DNA from: Bog-756 sp963776225
GTDB taxonomy: Bacteria > Actinomycetota > Acidimicrobiia > Acidimicrobiales > RAAP-2
DNA length: 64,000 nucleotides
Direction of reading: 5' to 3'
NCBI GenBank assembly: GCA_963776225.1
Contig: CAVZLL010000001.1
Location: 496,001 to 560,000, forward strand
A program made the translations under genes and the position numbers. The notes beneath the pieces are model-generated. The model was not told the origin of the DNA. It made no database searches and saw only the letters and a list, made by a program, of their open reading frames with translations. Of this stretch, positions 8,539 through 17,011 are shown piece by piece. How positions within the stretch are numbered: the stretch's first letter is position 1; each line of letters starts with the position of its first letter.

Positions 8539-9579
8539 TCACACCGTCTTGGCGGAGTGCTTCTGGAGCCGATCAGCCACGAACATCACGAATACACCGA
8601 TCAGGACGCCGATCAAGGTGAAGAGCACCCGTCGCCCCTCAGCGGCGTAGTCCGTCGGCTGGGGTAGGTCCGCAGCGATGAGCGCAGCACAAGCGATTGC
8701 CCCGGCGTAGTAGGCGTAGTTCACACCCTTGATGGCTATTCCCAGCCCAGCCAGGAGGATGATGATGACCTCGAGCGCGTGTTTGCTCCCGACCAGGATC
8801 AGGATCGGTATGGCCGCCGCGGCACCCATGGCTGCACCCACCAGGCGTTGTTCGCCGAAGAGCTTGGACTGTTCGAGGCTAGGCTTCATCGCCACAATGG
8901 TGGCGATGGGCATCCAATCGGCGCTGGCTAGGCCTGCTCCGAAAGCAATGGCGGTTGATGCGGCCAGGGCCACCGACCGGATCAACGCAAAGAGGACGAT
9001 CGGCCGGGTGAGCTGCACTGGGGATTTGCTCCCGGGTATGTCCATGACCGGTGCCGGTTCCCATCTGCCCCTGCTCACCACCCATATGACGAACATGAGG
9101 GCGATCCACGCCGCGGCCCCGATCAGCCAGGCCAGTGCCTGGTTCCATGGACTGATCTTGAGGTGGCCCGTGTCATGCGTGGCTAGAGATAGCACGACGA
9201 GGAACCAGACGTTGAGCAGCAGACCCGCCGCGAATCGGTGGACTCCGAGCTTGACGGCCAGGCCACACGCCAGCGTCACGGCGAAGACCGCAAGCACCAC
9301 GAATCCCCATGCTTCGTCGCCCACGTAGAAGCCGAAGGCCGTCACCAGCGCGCCAAGCAGGGCGAAAAGGGCCATTCCCTCCAAACGCTTCCCGATGTTT
9401 CCACCTGGGTCACTCTGTGCCACCAAGAGCACCGCGAAGATGACCGGGACGAAGTACTTCTGTTGATTCGTCTGGACAATGAGGAACCACAGAAGGAACA
9501 AGAGGGCCGCAATGGCTACACCGGCCTTGACGTTCAGTTTCCCTCCGTCGGCCGCGAAGATTTTCGACATCGGACTCAT
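8539..9579 (-). CDS. FUSC-like integral membrane protein
   Basis: The 346 residues show about ten hydrophobic segments in two halves, with IVQTNQQKYFVPVIFAVLL in the first and the pattern ADWMPIATIVAMKPSLEQS in the second, as in fusaric-acid-resistance-like (FUSC) proteins. Its role is probably efflux or membrane stress tolerance; the substrate is unknown. A fragment of a related gene lies at 12858-12965. ATG 9579 is preceded by GGCGG; a second ATG three codons downstream is possible. It likely heads a short operon with the K+ channel-like gene. Confidence 0.7.
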   Translation of the reverse strand: MSPMSKIFAADGGKLNVKAGVAIAALLFLLWFLIVQTNQQKYFVPVIFAVLLVAQSDPGGNIGKRLEGMALFALLGALVTAFGFYVGDEAWGFVVLAVFAVTLACGLAVKLGVHRFAAGLLLNVWFLVVLSLATHDTGHLKISPWNQALAWLIGAAAWIALMFVIWVVSRGRWEPAPVMDIPGSKSPVQLTRPIVLFALIRSVALAASTAIAFGAGLASADWMPIATIVAMKPSLEQSKLFGEQRLVGAAMGAAAAIPILILVGSKHALEVIIILLAGLGIAIKGVNYAYYAGAIACAALIAADLPQPTDYAAEGRRVLFTLIGVLIGVFVMFVADRLQKHSAKTV

Positions 9580-9685
9580 CTGTCACCGCCATGTGCTGAT
9601 TGTCCGAATGCCACGGTCATGGTGATCCTAAGCTCAGATATCGAGGGAGGTGGCATCCGGTTGAACACCTTTTCTGGCCCAGGGT

Positions 9686-11416
9686 TCAGATGTGCTCAAG
9701 GGCACCCGGACGCTTGGCCATCTTGTCTTCGGCGTGCGCCACGATCGGAAATCCACCCTTACCGACTTCGAGCGGAGTGCGGAAGAAACCGTGATAGGTA
9801 AACAGACCGCCAGAGAGGAATGCCGAATCGACAAAGCCGTGCTGCTTGAGGATGCAGTCGGCGATGTAGCTGCGGAACCCGGAGCGGCAGTAGCTATAGA
9901 CAGGCCGATCGCCGGGCACTTCGTCAAGCCGGGCTCGAAGTTCGGTGTAGGGGATATTGGTCGCTTCGGGGATGTGCCAGTACTCGTACTCAGCTGCGGT
10001 TCGGACGTCGAGGATGGATGTAGTGGTGGCGCACTCGGGATAGTCCTCCGGGTACCAGAGCTTGATGTCGCCCCTGAGCAGGTTCGAGGCCTGGAACCCG
10101 ATCATGTTGACCGGGTCCTTGGCCGCCCCGAAGGGAGGCGCGTAGGACAGCTCGACGTGCTCGAGGTCGAAGACCGACACGCCGGCACGCAAGGCCATGG
10201 CGAAGACGTCGATACGCTTGTCGACTCCATCCCAACCGAGGACCTGGGCGCCCAGTAGCTTCCCGTCCGTAGGAGCAAACAGCGCCTTGATGAACATGGG
10301 CGAACTCCCCGGGTAGTAGGCGGCGTGGTCGTTCTGATTCGTGTACGCCTTGCGGTAGTCGATCGCCCGTTCACGCAGCTGGGCTTCGGTTAAGCCCGTC
10401 CCGCCGGCAGCCATGTCAAAGACCTTCACGATCGCCGTTCCCTGAGTGCCCTGGTAGGCAGACTGTCGACCACAGATCGCCTCGGCGGCAATCCGGCCTT
10501 CCCGATTGGCCGGGCCGGCCAACATGGACAGAACCGGCTCCCCCGTATCCAAGCGTGCCGTCTCCACGGCGTCGCCAGCAGCGAGGATGTCAGGCACCGA
10601 TGTCCGCATCTGGGCGTCGACGGCAATACCCCCGAGCGGTCCGATTCTCACCCCTGCCTGCCGTGCCAGCTTGCTATCAGGTCGCACGCCAACGGCAAGC
10701 ACGACAACGTCCGCCGGTATCTCTGCACCGTCGGAGAGCTGAACGACGAGCGCTGAACCATCCTCACGAATGGCTTGGGCCCGGCTGTCGAGTCGGACGT
10801 CCACACTATGGGTACCGACGTGGAAGTCGAGGATCCGCGTCATTTCCGGGTCGAGCCACGGCATCAACCTGTCCGTCCGCTCGACCACACTGGTCTGGAG
10901 GCCACGCATGCGGAACGCCTCGGTCATCTCGAGGCCGATGTAGCTACCACCGATCACGACCGCCCGCGTGGCTTCTGGATCGAGTTGGCCGATGATCCGA
11001 TCCATGTCGGGGATGTTCCGCAGCACGTCGACTCGAGGGTGGTCTGCCCCGGGAATTGGCGGTCGGATGGGCTCGGCACCGGGGCACAGCACCAGCTTGT
11101 CGTAGGGCTCTTTGTAGAGGCGCCCGCTCGCAACCTCGCTCACTTCGACGACTTTGGTCTCTGGGTCGATGCTCACGACTTCGTGTCCGGTTCGTACGTC
11201 TAAGGCCAATGAGGCGGCGAGACTCTCGGGAGTCTGGAGGAGCAGGCTGCTGCGATCCGGGATCTCCCCGCCGATGTGGTACGGGAGGCCGCAGTTGGCA
11301 AAGGACACGTAGTGGCCTCGTTCGAGGATCACGATCTCAGCCGAGTCATCGAGCCGCCGCACCCGAGCACCGGTTGATGCGCCTGCCGCCACTCCTCCAA
11401 CAATCACAACTTTCAT
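9686..11416 (-). CDS. CoA-disulfide reductase-like FAD oxidoreductase with C-terminal rhodanese domain
   Basis: This 576-residue cytosolic flavoenzyme has an N-terminal FAD Rossmann motif (VIVGGVAAGAS, residues 4-14) and the redox Cys42 in FANCGLPYHIGG. A second NAD(P)H fold lies near VVIGGSYIGLE, and the dimerisation domain ends near residue 455. A rhodanese domain follows, with active Cys510 in YCRSGFRS. This is the CoADR-RHD class, which reduces CoA disulfide, CoA persulfide or polysulfide. The start is well supported by GAAGGAGG seven bases before ATG 11416. No sulfur-oxidation partners are nearby; the setting suggests a redox-stress role. Confidence 0.9.
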   Translation of the reverse strand: MKVVIVGGVAAGASTGARVRRLDDSAEIVILERGHYVSFANCGLPYHIGGEIPDRSSLLLQTPESLAASLALDVRTGHEVVSIDPETKVVEVSEVASGRLYKEPYDKLVLCPGAEPIRPPIPGADHPRVDVLRNIPDMDRIIGQLDPEATRAVVIGGSYIGLEMTEAFRMRGLQTSVVERTDRLMPWLDPEMTRILDFHVGTHSVDVRLDSRAQAIREDGSALVVQLSDGAEIPADVVVLAVGVRPDSKLARQAGVRIGPLGGIAVDAQMRTSVPDILAAGDAVETARLDTGEPVLSMLAGPANREGRIAAEAICGRQSAYQGTQGTAIVKVFDMAAGGTGLTEAQLRERAIDYRKAYTNQNDHAAYYPGSSPMFIKALFAPTDGKLLGAQVLGWDGVDKRIDVFAMALRAGVSVFDLEHVELSYAPPFGAAKDPVNMIGFQASNLLRGDIKLWYPEDYPECATTTSILDVRTAAEYEYWHIPEATNIPYTELRARLDEVPGDRPVYSYCRSGFRSYIADCILKQHGFVDSAFLSGGLFTYHGFFRTPLEVGKGGFPIVAHAEDKMAKRPGALEHI

Positions 11417-11640
11417 ACTGACCTCCTTCGGTCGACGAATTGGCCTGTGGGGTAGATAGAGCGATCCACCGCGCCAGCCGCACCCAAGCGGGAGAGGCTG
11501 CAGCGCAGACCTCCTCGCCGAGATGACCCCAAAGCGTCGATTTACGTGGGATTGCCACCGAGACGACCCATCGACAAATATGGGTCCCCGATCTGGCGGG
11601 AGGCCAAGGACCCGGCCGCTCCGACTCAGTCAGCTCAGGC

Positions 11641-11967
11641 CTACGATTGCGCATCCTCGATGGCATCGTCGATGGCAACGGCCAGCCCGAGGGCCTCGGC
11701 GATGGCTGCGGCCGCCGAAACCGTCCTGGGTGTGCCGATTATTGGTGCAACGGCGATGAGGGTGCCTTGCGCATCCGCCAAGGTCAGATCCGTCTCTGCG
11801 GCGACGACGGCCGCCATGTTCAGCAGATACGAGGCCGGTGGCGCGTTGACCGCCGCCAAAGCGGCGAGGCGAACCATCATGAGCTCCCGATCACTCAAGT
11901 TTGAGCGGCTCACCGAGGCCTCTGTCATGTCCAGGACGGTTGCGAGAAGGGGTCGATCTTCAGTCAT
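11641..11967 (-). CDS. Carboxymuconolactone decarboxylase-like small protein without CxxC
   Basis: The 108-residue all-helical protein matches the CMD/AhpD fold pattern, with LMMVRLAALAAVNAP followed by LADAQGTLIAVAPIIGTPR and a C-terminal AIAEALGLAVAI helix. The AhpD CxxC redox pair is absent, so peroxidase-type chemistry is unlikely; the family's non-cysteine members are mostly uncharacterised. GAGGAACG precedes ATG 11967. It sits between the CoA-disulfide reductase gene and a DUF1269 gene on the same strand. Confidence 0.7.
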   Translation of the reverse strand: MTEDRPLLATVLDMTEASVSRSNLSDRELMMVRLAALAAVNAPPASYLLNMAAVVAAETDLTLADAQGTLIAVAPIIGTPRTVSAAAAIAEALGLAVAIDDAIEDAQS

Positions 11968-12053
11968 ATTCGTTCCTCGTGTTCGTGTTAGGGATTCTTG
12001 GATTTCGTCAAAGTGACACGTGTCTCAGCGCTGAAATCCGATTCGGGAAGAGC

Positions 12054-12087
12054 GGCTCCCGATGCGGCATCTGCCACATCGGGAGCC
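12054..12087 (-). terminator. Hairpin just downstream of the first DUF1269 gene
   Basis: An 11-bp perfect stem (GGCTCCCGATG pairing with CATCGGGAGCC) with a 12-base loop starts 8 bases after the stop codon of the gene ending at 12095. There is no long U-run, which is common for high-GC actinobacterial terminators. Confidence 0.6.
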
Positions 12088-12094
12088 AACTGGC

Positions 12095-12604
12095 TCAGCT
12101 CAGCGACTGGGCCGTCTCCTGAACGGCCTTGTCGATGTCCTTGGAGCTCACGTCGAGCTCCTTGGCCACATGCTTCTCAGCCTTCAATCCGGCCTTGTTG
12201 ATGGCATCCTCGATCGTGCTCTCACCGACGACGACCAATGCCGCCTGGCCAGCGTCGATCAGATCACCGAACTCCTTGACATCTGCCCGAGACATACCCT
12301 TCCAGAGGTGGCCACTCACGCCGCCGACCGCCGCGCCGACGGCGGCCGCGCCGATGATCGCGGGTGGAAACAGAATGCCGACGACCGCACCGACGGCTGC
12401 TCCGCCCCAGGCACCGTGACGGGTTGACGTCTCGTCCTTGTTGACGTGAACCTTGCCGTCAGGGTCCTTCGTGACCACCGAGGCGTCGTAGGTTCCGACT
12501 GCGCCTGCGGCATGCAGGTCCTTCACAATGTCGTAGTCGGCTCGTGCGGCTACTTCGCTCGGGTAGGTCCCGACGTAGACAAATACTGGGTCAGACTTGG
12601 CCAT
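12095..12604 (-). CDS. DUF1269-type general stress membrane-associated protein (copy 1)
   Basis: The 169-residue protein begins MAKSDPVFVYVGTY, has a soluble ferredoxin-like N-terminal half, then a glycine-rich hydrophobic hairpin (GGAAVGAVVGILFPPAI and following) and a soluble C-terminal half ending DIDKAVQETAQ. This is the DUF1269 layout, of unknown biochemistry and often stress-induced. I chose ATG 12604, which follows GGAGAC; a start nine codons upstream is possible. A copy about 86% identical by eye lies at 16283 in opposite orientation. Both carry the same composite motif upstream. Confidence 0.82.
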   Translation of the reverse strand: MAKSDPVFVYVGTYPSEVAARADYDIVKDLHAAGAVGTYDASVVTKDPDGKVHVNKDETSTRHGAWGGAAVGAVVGILFPPAIIGAAAVGAAVGGVSGHLWKGMSRADVKEFGDLIDAGQAALVVVGESTIEDAINKAGLKAEKHVAKELDVSSKDIDKAVQETAQSLS

Positions 12605-12740
12605 GATGCTGTCTCCATTCTTTCTGTGCATTAGTTTGGGGCTTCGGAGCTACTTGCTTCTGTAGACGATGGCGAACGCTCTGCCGATCAGCATGAACGG
12701 CAGTCCGTTATCCGCAGATTGGCATTCATGTGGGCGAATT

Positions 12741-12773
12741 GTCATCACCTGCGAGCCGGATTCACCTAGGGGA
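12741..12773 (-). promoter_or_regulatory. Repeated composite motif, copy A
   Basis: On the minus strand: TCCCCTAGGTGAATCCGGC, 4 variable bases, then AGGTGATGAC. The same layout occurs at 13379-13411 and 16111-16143. Here it lies about 140 bases upstream of the DUF1269 start at 12604. The core contains the near-palindrome TTCCCCTAGGTGAA, suitable for a dimeric regulator. Confidence 0.6.
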
Positions 12774-12857
12774 AAACTTCCCGGTTCACAATGGGTCCCT
12801 GTGCGAACAGGGACAGTCCCCGGGTGACGTTGAGCCACCACGAAGGCGGCGAAGGCA

Positions 12858-12965
12858 AACGAAGTACTTCTGCTCGTTTGTGTGGGAGATGAGAATCCAC
12901 AGCAGGAGGAGGGCTCCAACGGCTGAGCCACTGATGCCGTCGAGTTTGTCCCCGTTGGTCGCAAG
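12858..12965 (-). pseudogene. Fragment of an FUSC-like membrane protein gene
   Basis: Thirty-six codons read LATNGDKLDGIS and then a hydrophobic stretch ending ISHTNEQKYFV. This mirrors the N-terminus of the intact protein at 8539-9579 (FAADGGKLNVKAG then IVQTNQQKYFV). Family similarity stops abruptly on both sides and the frame continues into unrelated sequence, so this is a relic. Confidence 0.6.
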
Positions 12966-13032
12966 CACTGCCCTATATGGCTCATCGGCCCGGGCCTGGC
13001 TGCCAGACGAACTCAAGGTTGTAGACGGTCGT

Positions 13033-13122
13033 CTAGGTGCACAACAACTCGACCTCGATCCCGTCGATCTGCTTGTCGATCCTCCCGGGTTGGGCAGAGT
13101 CGGGCATTGTTGCTTCACTCAT
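13033..13122 (-). CDS. Short ORF coupled to the gene at 13115, possible truncated gene
   Basis: The ATG overlaps the stop codon of the upstream gene in ATGAGTGA. It encodes 29 residues, MSEATMPDSAQPGRIDKQ and on to VELLCT, before a TAG. Its sequence looks like ordinary coding, and the frame reads on beyond the TAG for 16 more codons, so it may be the start of a gene cut by a nonsense mutation. No family recognised. Confidence 0.35.
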   Translation of the reverse strand: MSEATMPDSAQPGRIDKQIDGIEVELLCT

Positions 13123-13345
13123 CTGTTCCGATGTCCGGATTGACGGAGACGAGCTCGACGCCGAGTTCCTGGACCTGTTCGATGAGCCCCACTAAGTGCG
13201 CCTGATCTGTCACTGCGCCGGTCAGCACTGTGGTGCCCGCGAGTCGGTGCAACTTCATACCTTGGAACAGGACTCCAAAGGAATCGCCCAGCTCCCCACG
13301 AAGGACCAGCCGGTAGCTGCGGGGTTGCACCCAGTTGTCGTTCAT
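13115..13345 (-). CDS. Small conserved actinobacterial protein of unknown function
   Basis: The 76 residues include YRLVLRGELGDSFGVLF, LAGTTVLTGAVTDQAHL and LIEQVQELGVELVSV, a pattern seen in small uncharacterised actinobacterial proteins that look like a single alpha/beta domain. It is likely cytosolic. The composite motif copy B ends 33 bases upstream of ATG 13345, close enough to lie in the 5' leader or promoter. A short coupled ORF follows. Confidence 0.65.
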   Translation of the reverse strand: MNDNWVQPRSYRLVLRGELGDSFGVLFQGMKLHRLAGTTVLTGAVTDQAHLVGLIEQVQELGVELVSVNPDIGTDE

Positions 13346-13378
13346 TTCGATGCAGCCTTACATTCCGCCGTGCGACCC

Positions 13379-13411
13379 GTCATCACCTTTCGGCCGGATT
13401 CACCTAGGGGA
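13379..13411 (-). promoter_or_regulatory. Repeated composite motif, copy B
   Basis: The same 19-base core and AGGTGATGAC tail as copy A, with CGAA as the spacer. Outside the motif the flanks differ from copies A and C, so conservation here points to function rather than recent duplication. Confidence 0.65.
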
Positions 13412-13520
13412 GACTGTTGGCCGCCCAGGCCAGATCACCGGGTCCTCCCACTCGCCTGACGCCGCCCATGGTGCGTGGCCTGTACCACCAGCGTCAGTTG
13501 TGACCACCCTTGTAGGGTCG

Positions 13521-15857
13521 CTAGAGGAGGTTCAGTTCGCGACTGCGTGCGAGCGCGTCGGCCCGCGACGACACGGCCAGCTTTCGGTAGATCGACCGAA
13601 CGTGGCTATGGACCGTGTAGTGCGACACATACAATTCACGTCCGATATCTCGTTCCGAAAGCTCGCTGCGTAGGAGCCGGAGCACTCCGAGTTCCCGCGG
13701 CGTCAGTCCGCGATCCTCGGATAGGACGCGGCGGATCTGCACTTTCCGCTCGAAGCTTGGCAGCATCTCAGCCAGGACTCCCGGATCAGGGCACTGCTCC
13801 AGGACCGATCTTGCATCGGCTATTGCGACCGCGACCGCCTTGTGCTCGCCCAGGCTTCGAAGCACAGTGGCTTCGCCGAGCAGCGCATGGGCCACCTGGA
13901 CGGGCTGCCCAAAGGTCCGCGCCAGCGCCACTCCGTGCTCGATCAGCAGCAGCGCTTCCTCGGGCCTCCCACGTGCCGCCAGCGATACCCCGAGCGCCAG
14001 CGGAACGGTGCCGACGGCCTCCTCCGTACCGTGCTCCCGTCCGAATTGTGCCGCACTTTCGGCCAGCGTGTGCTGCTCCTCGACTCGGCCCCGCTCACCG
14101 GCGATCAGCGAACGATAGGCCAGCGACGACGTACCACACAGCCACTGGGCGCTCCTGGGCGCCAGCGCCGCCGATTCCGCGAACCACTTGTCGGCCTCGT
14201 CACGCTCACCCCCGAAATACAGGGCCACGCCAACCGCCCAGCAAGCCAGCGGCCGCCACGGCGAGCCGGGGCCCTCGAGTCCGACCGCCCGGCGGGCCTG
14301 CTCCAGTTGGGCGCCGACATCCCCCCAAGGGAAGCCGGCGCGCAGCATCGTCAGGCTCGCCCCAGCCGAGCTGAAGCCATCGCGCAGTGGTCCTGTGTCC
14401 TGACCGCCCAGCCGTTCGACCGCAGCGATGGCCCGTGCCGCCTCCTCCTGCCTCGCAGCCAGCGAAAGCACCCACGCCTGAATCAGGAGCAGATGCACCT
14501 CGGAGGTGAGTACCTCGTCGGGAAGCTTGCGCAGCCATCCCAGGACGGTGTCATACCTCCAGGTGTTGGCGTAGCTGATCCAGGACGTTTCGATGATCTC
14601 GATTGCTTCGTGGTAAGCCCCGGCCGCCACGGCGTGCTGGATCGCCTCGTCGATCGTCCCGTGATCACGATGCCAGGAGTAGGCGCGGCGGTGCAGTTTT
14701 GGGGCCAGGCCCGGCTCCCGCCGTTCGAGCTCCACCCGGAGCAGCTGCGCAAAGACGTGGTGAACGCGGTACGACCCGGCCTCATCGTCGAGCGGGACAA
14801 GGAACAGGTTGCTCCGCGACAGCCCTTCGAGCATCTCCGCCGCCTCTTGGTCCATCACGGCATCGCACAGAGGTCCGGTCAGGTGTTCGAGAATCGAAGT
14901 ATGGAGCATCAGCATCTGCTCCGGCAGAGTATGGGCCTCGAGTACCTCCGTCACCAGGAAATCAACCACGTGACGGTTCGATCCGCTGAATGTTCGCACG
15001 AAGGCGTGACGGTCGGCCGTGGGCTGCAACGAGAGTGCAGCGAGATAGAGCCCCGCCGGCCATCCCTCCGTCTTCTCCACCAGGCCTTCGACGTCTTCGG
15101 CTGCGAGGTCGAGGCCGAGACGACCGTTCAGGAATGCGTCCGCTTCCTGGCGAGTGAATCGCAGATCTGCGGCTCGTAGTTCGACTAGCTCGCCGTGGGC
15201 GCGCAGGCTAGCCACCGGCAGGCTCGGTTCCGTCCTGGTGGCCACTACCACATCGAATCCAGCCGGGGCATGTTCGATGAACCAACGGACACTTGCGAGC
15301 GCTGGTTTACTGGAGATCCGGTGGAAGTCGTCCAGGATGAGGGTGATCTCACCATGGCCATCCAGCTCGTTGACCAGCCGAGGCAGGACCCGATCAGTCA
15401 CGGGTGCCACGAGCGACTGCGCCGACCTCGACTTGGCGAAGTCAGGGCTGGCGCGGCCTAGCGCCCCGATCGCATGCGCCCACAGGACGACAGGGTCGTT
15501 ATCGCCTTCGTCCAGTGTCAGCCACGCAACGAGCTTCCGAGCGGCCTCGGCCTCGTACCAAGCGGAGAGAAGCGTGGTCTTCCCGAAGCCCGCCGGGCAG
15601 GCGACGAGAGTGAGCCTACGGTCCGATCCGTTCCGAAGACGTTCCTGGAGGCGCTCGCGCGGAATTGATAGTTCGCGGACTGGCGGCGGATGCAGCTTGG
15701 TGGCCACAAGGGTCGGCTGCTCACCCCCCTCGGGTCCCCCACCGTCCACGGCAGCTTTCTGCAGGTCAGAGGTATCGTGGCGGATCGCGGGCGGCACCTG
15801 ACGGAGTGACCGGCTCGGTGTCCGCGCACTACCGAGGGACTCCCTTACAGGGGGCAT
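13521..15857 (-). CDS. MalT-type LuxR transcriptional regulator
   Basis: The protein has about 778 residues. An ATPase module starts near TLVATKLHPPPVRELSIPRERL with Walker A in CPAGFGKTT and a Walker B-like ITLILDDFH. A middle TPR-like region follows, and the last 65 residues are a LuxR helix-turn-helix (LTPRELGVLRLLRSELSERDI, then YVSHYTVHSHVRSIYRKL). This is the signal-transduction ATPase architecture of MalT-like activators, usually gated by a small ligand. I chose ATG 15857. The frame stays open to 16232, but that extension translates antisense of the composite motif and has no family similarity. It lies between the two inverted DUF1269 copies and is divergent from the second. Confidence 0.85.
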   Translation of the reverse strand: MPPVRESLGSARTPSRSLRQVPPAIRHDTSDLQKAAVDGGGPEGGEQPTLVATKLHPPPVRELSIPRERLQERLRNGSDRRLTLVACPAGFGKTTLLSAWYEAEAARKLVAWLTLDEGDNDPVVLWAHAIGALGRASPDFAKSRSAQSLVAPVTDRVLPRLVNELDGHGEITLILDDFHRISSKPALASVRWFIEHAPAGFDVVVATRTEPSLPVASLRAHGELVELRAADLRFTRQEADAFLNGRLGLDLAAEDVEGLVEKTEGWPAGLYLAALSLQPTADRHAFVRTFSGSNRHVVDFLVTEVLEAHTLPEQMLMLHTSILEHLTGPLCDAVMDQEAAEMLEGLSRSNLFLVPLDDEAGSYRVHHVFAQLLRVELERREPGLAPKLHRRAYSWHRDHGTIDEAIQHAVAAGAYHEAIEIIETSWISYANTWRYDTVLGWLRKLPDEVLTSEVHLLLIQAWVLSLAARQEEAARAIAAVERLGGQDTGPLRDGFSSAGASLTMLRAGFPWGDVGAQLEQARRAVGLEGPGSPWRPLACWAVGVALYFGGERDEADKWFAESAALAPRSAQWLCGTSSLAYRSLIAGERGRVEEQHTLAESAAQFGREHGTEEAVGTVPLALGVSLAARGRPEEALLLIEHGVALARTFGQPVQVAHALLGEATVLRSLGEHKAVAVAIADARSVLEQCPDPGVLAEMLPSFERKVQIRRVLSEDRGLTPRELGVLRLLRSELSERDIGRELYVSHYTVHSHVRSIYRKLAVSSRADALARSRELNLL

Positions 15858-16110
15858 AGCGCTTAGCTTGCCAGATAGGAGTTCCTGGGTCCATGGCCGA
15901 AAGTCCCTAGTCAAGGCCCCTCGCTTGCGCTCAAGTTCAGGGCGGCGGCGCCAAACCCATTGATGGTGCCGGCCAAGCACGTTACGCCGCTGGGTGCACA
16001 CCCCCGGTAGCCAACCGAATGGCAGATCGGACACCTCCATGCTCGCCGACGCCTGGGGTGCGTGTTCATGTCTCGGTCCGCACCTCCACCCATATTCAAC
16101 CGGACGGTAT

Positions 16111-16143
16111 TCCCCTAGGTGAATCCGGCTTGCAGGTGATGAC
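16111..16143 (+). promoter_or_regulatory. Repeated composite motif, copy C
   Basis: TCCCCTAGGTGAATCCGGC, TTGC, AGGTGATGAC. It lies in the divergent region between the LuxR-type regulator and the second DUF1269 gene, about 140 bases before ATG 16283, the same distance as copy A from its gene. Confidence 0.6.
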
Positions 16144-16282
16144 AATTCGCCTACATGAGTGTGAGTCTGCGGGTGACGGACCGACCGCTCAAGCTGATCG
16201 GCAGCGCGTTCGCCAATTGTCGACGTCAGCAAGTAGCGGCAGTGGTCCCAAATCAGGGCACAGAACGAATGGAGAAAGCATC

Positions 16283-16792
16283 ATGGCCAAGTCTGACCCG
16301 GTATTTGTCTATGTCGGCACCTACTCGAGTGAAGCATCTGCCCGAGCCGACTACGACGTCGTGAAAGACCTGCATGCCGCAGGAGCTGTCGGAACCTACG
16401 ACGCTTCAGTGGTCACCAAGGACCCGAACGGGAAGGTTCACGTTGACAAGGACGAGACCTCGACCCGTCACGGAGCCTGGGGCGGAGCAGCGGTTGGGGC
16501 GCTTGTCGGCATTATCTTCCCACCGTCCATCATCGTCGGCGCTGCGGTTGGTGCGACGGTCGGCGGGGTGAGCGGTCACCTGTGGAAGGGGATGTCCCGG
16601 TCCGACGTGAAGGAGTTCGGGGACATCATCGATGCTGGGCAGGCTGCCCTGGTCATCGTCGGTCAAAGCACCATCGGGAATGCCATCGAAAAGGCTGACC
16701 TTAAGGCGGAGAAGCACGCGGCGAAGGAACTCGACGTGAGTTCCAAAGACATCGACAAGGCCGTTCAGGAGACAGCGCAGGAGCTCAACTGA
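16283..16792 (+). CDS. DUF1269-type general stress membrane-associated protein (copy 2)
   Basis: This 169-residue protein is the same length as copy 1, with about 23 differences by eye, clustered in the hydrophobic hairpin (IIFPPSIIVGAAVGATV) and near QSTIGNAIEKAD. ATG 16283 is preceded by GGAGAAAG, matching the leader of copy 1. The upstream 150 bases are also similar to copy 1, so the duplication included the regulatory region. Function is unknown; membrane association is inferred from the hairpin. Confidence 0.82.
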   Translation: MAKSDPVFVYVGTYSSEASARADYDVVKDLHAAGAVGTYDASVVTKDPNGKVHVDKDETSTRHGAWGGAAVGALVGIIFPPSIIVGAAVGATVGGVSGHLWKGMSRSDVKEFGDIIDAGQAALVIVGQSTIGNAIEKADLKAEKHAAKELDVSSKDIDKAVQETAQELN

Positions 16793-16884
16793 TCATGCCG
16801 CTACTCGCTGAGCGCCTACGCCAGCGACGCAGGTGTGATGTCGGCATAGCTTCCTCAACTTCTTCGGACAACGCGCTTACCAGA

Positions 16885-16934
16885 GGCCTGTTGTCACGAG
16901 ACAGGCCTGTCGGCCTATTTGGCCGACAGGCCTT
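16885..16934 (+). terminator. Overlapping alternative hairpins after the second DUF1269 gene
   Basis: A 13-bp perfect stem (AGGCCTGTCGGCC, loop TATTT, GGCCGACAGGCCT; 16904-16934) is preceded by AGGCCTGT at 16885-16892, which can instead pair with ACAGGCCT. The strong hairpin is a likely terminator for the gene ending at 16792; the alternative pairing is noted in the findings. Confidence 0.6.
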
Positions 16935-17011
16935 TAGCGTGGCGGCAACCGGGATCAGAACCAGTTCGAACTCCATCTACGTTCGTATAGCGCACTGTAG
17001 AGAGGTGTGAA

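Noticed and set aside
15911..16099. 62-codon minus-strand ORF with CPIC and further cysteines
   Set aside because: The cysteine spacing hints at a zinc ribbon, but there is no start signal, no family match and it overlaps the leader of the regulator. Not convincing.
15858..16232. 125-codon N-terminal extension of the LuxR-type regulator
   Set aside because: The frame is open, but the extra part crosses the composite motif on the opposite strand, has no similarity to MalT-like proteins and lacks a good ribosome binding site.
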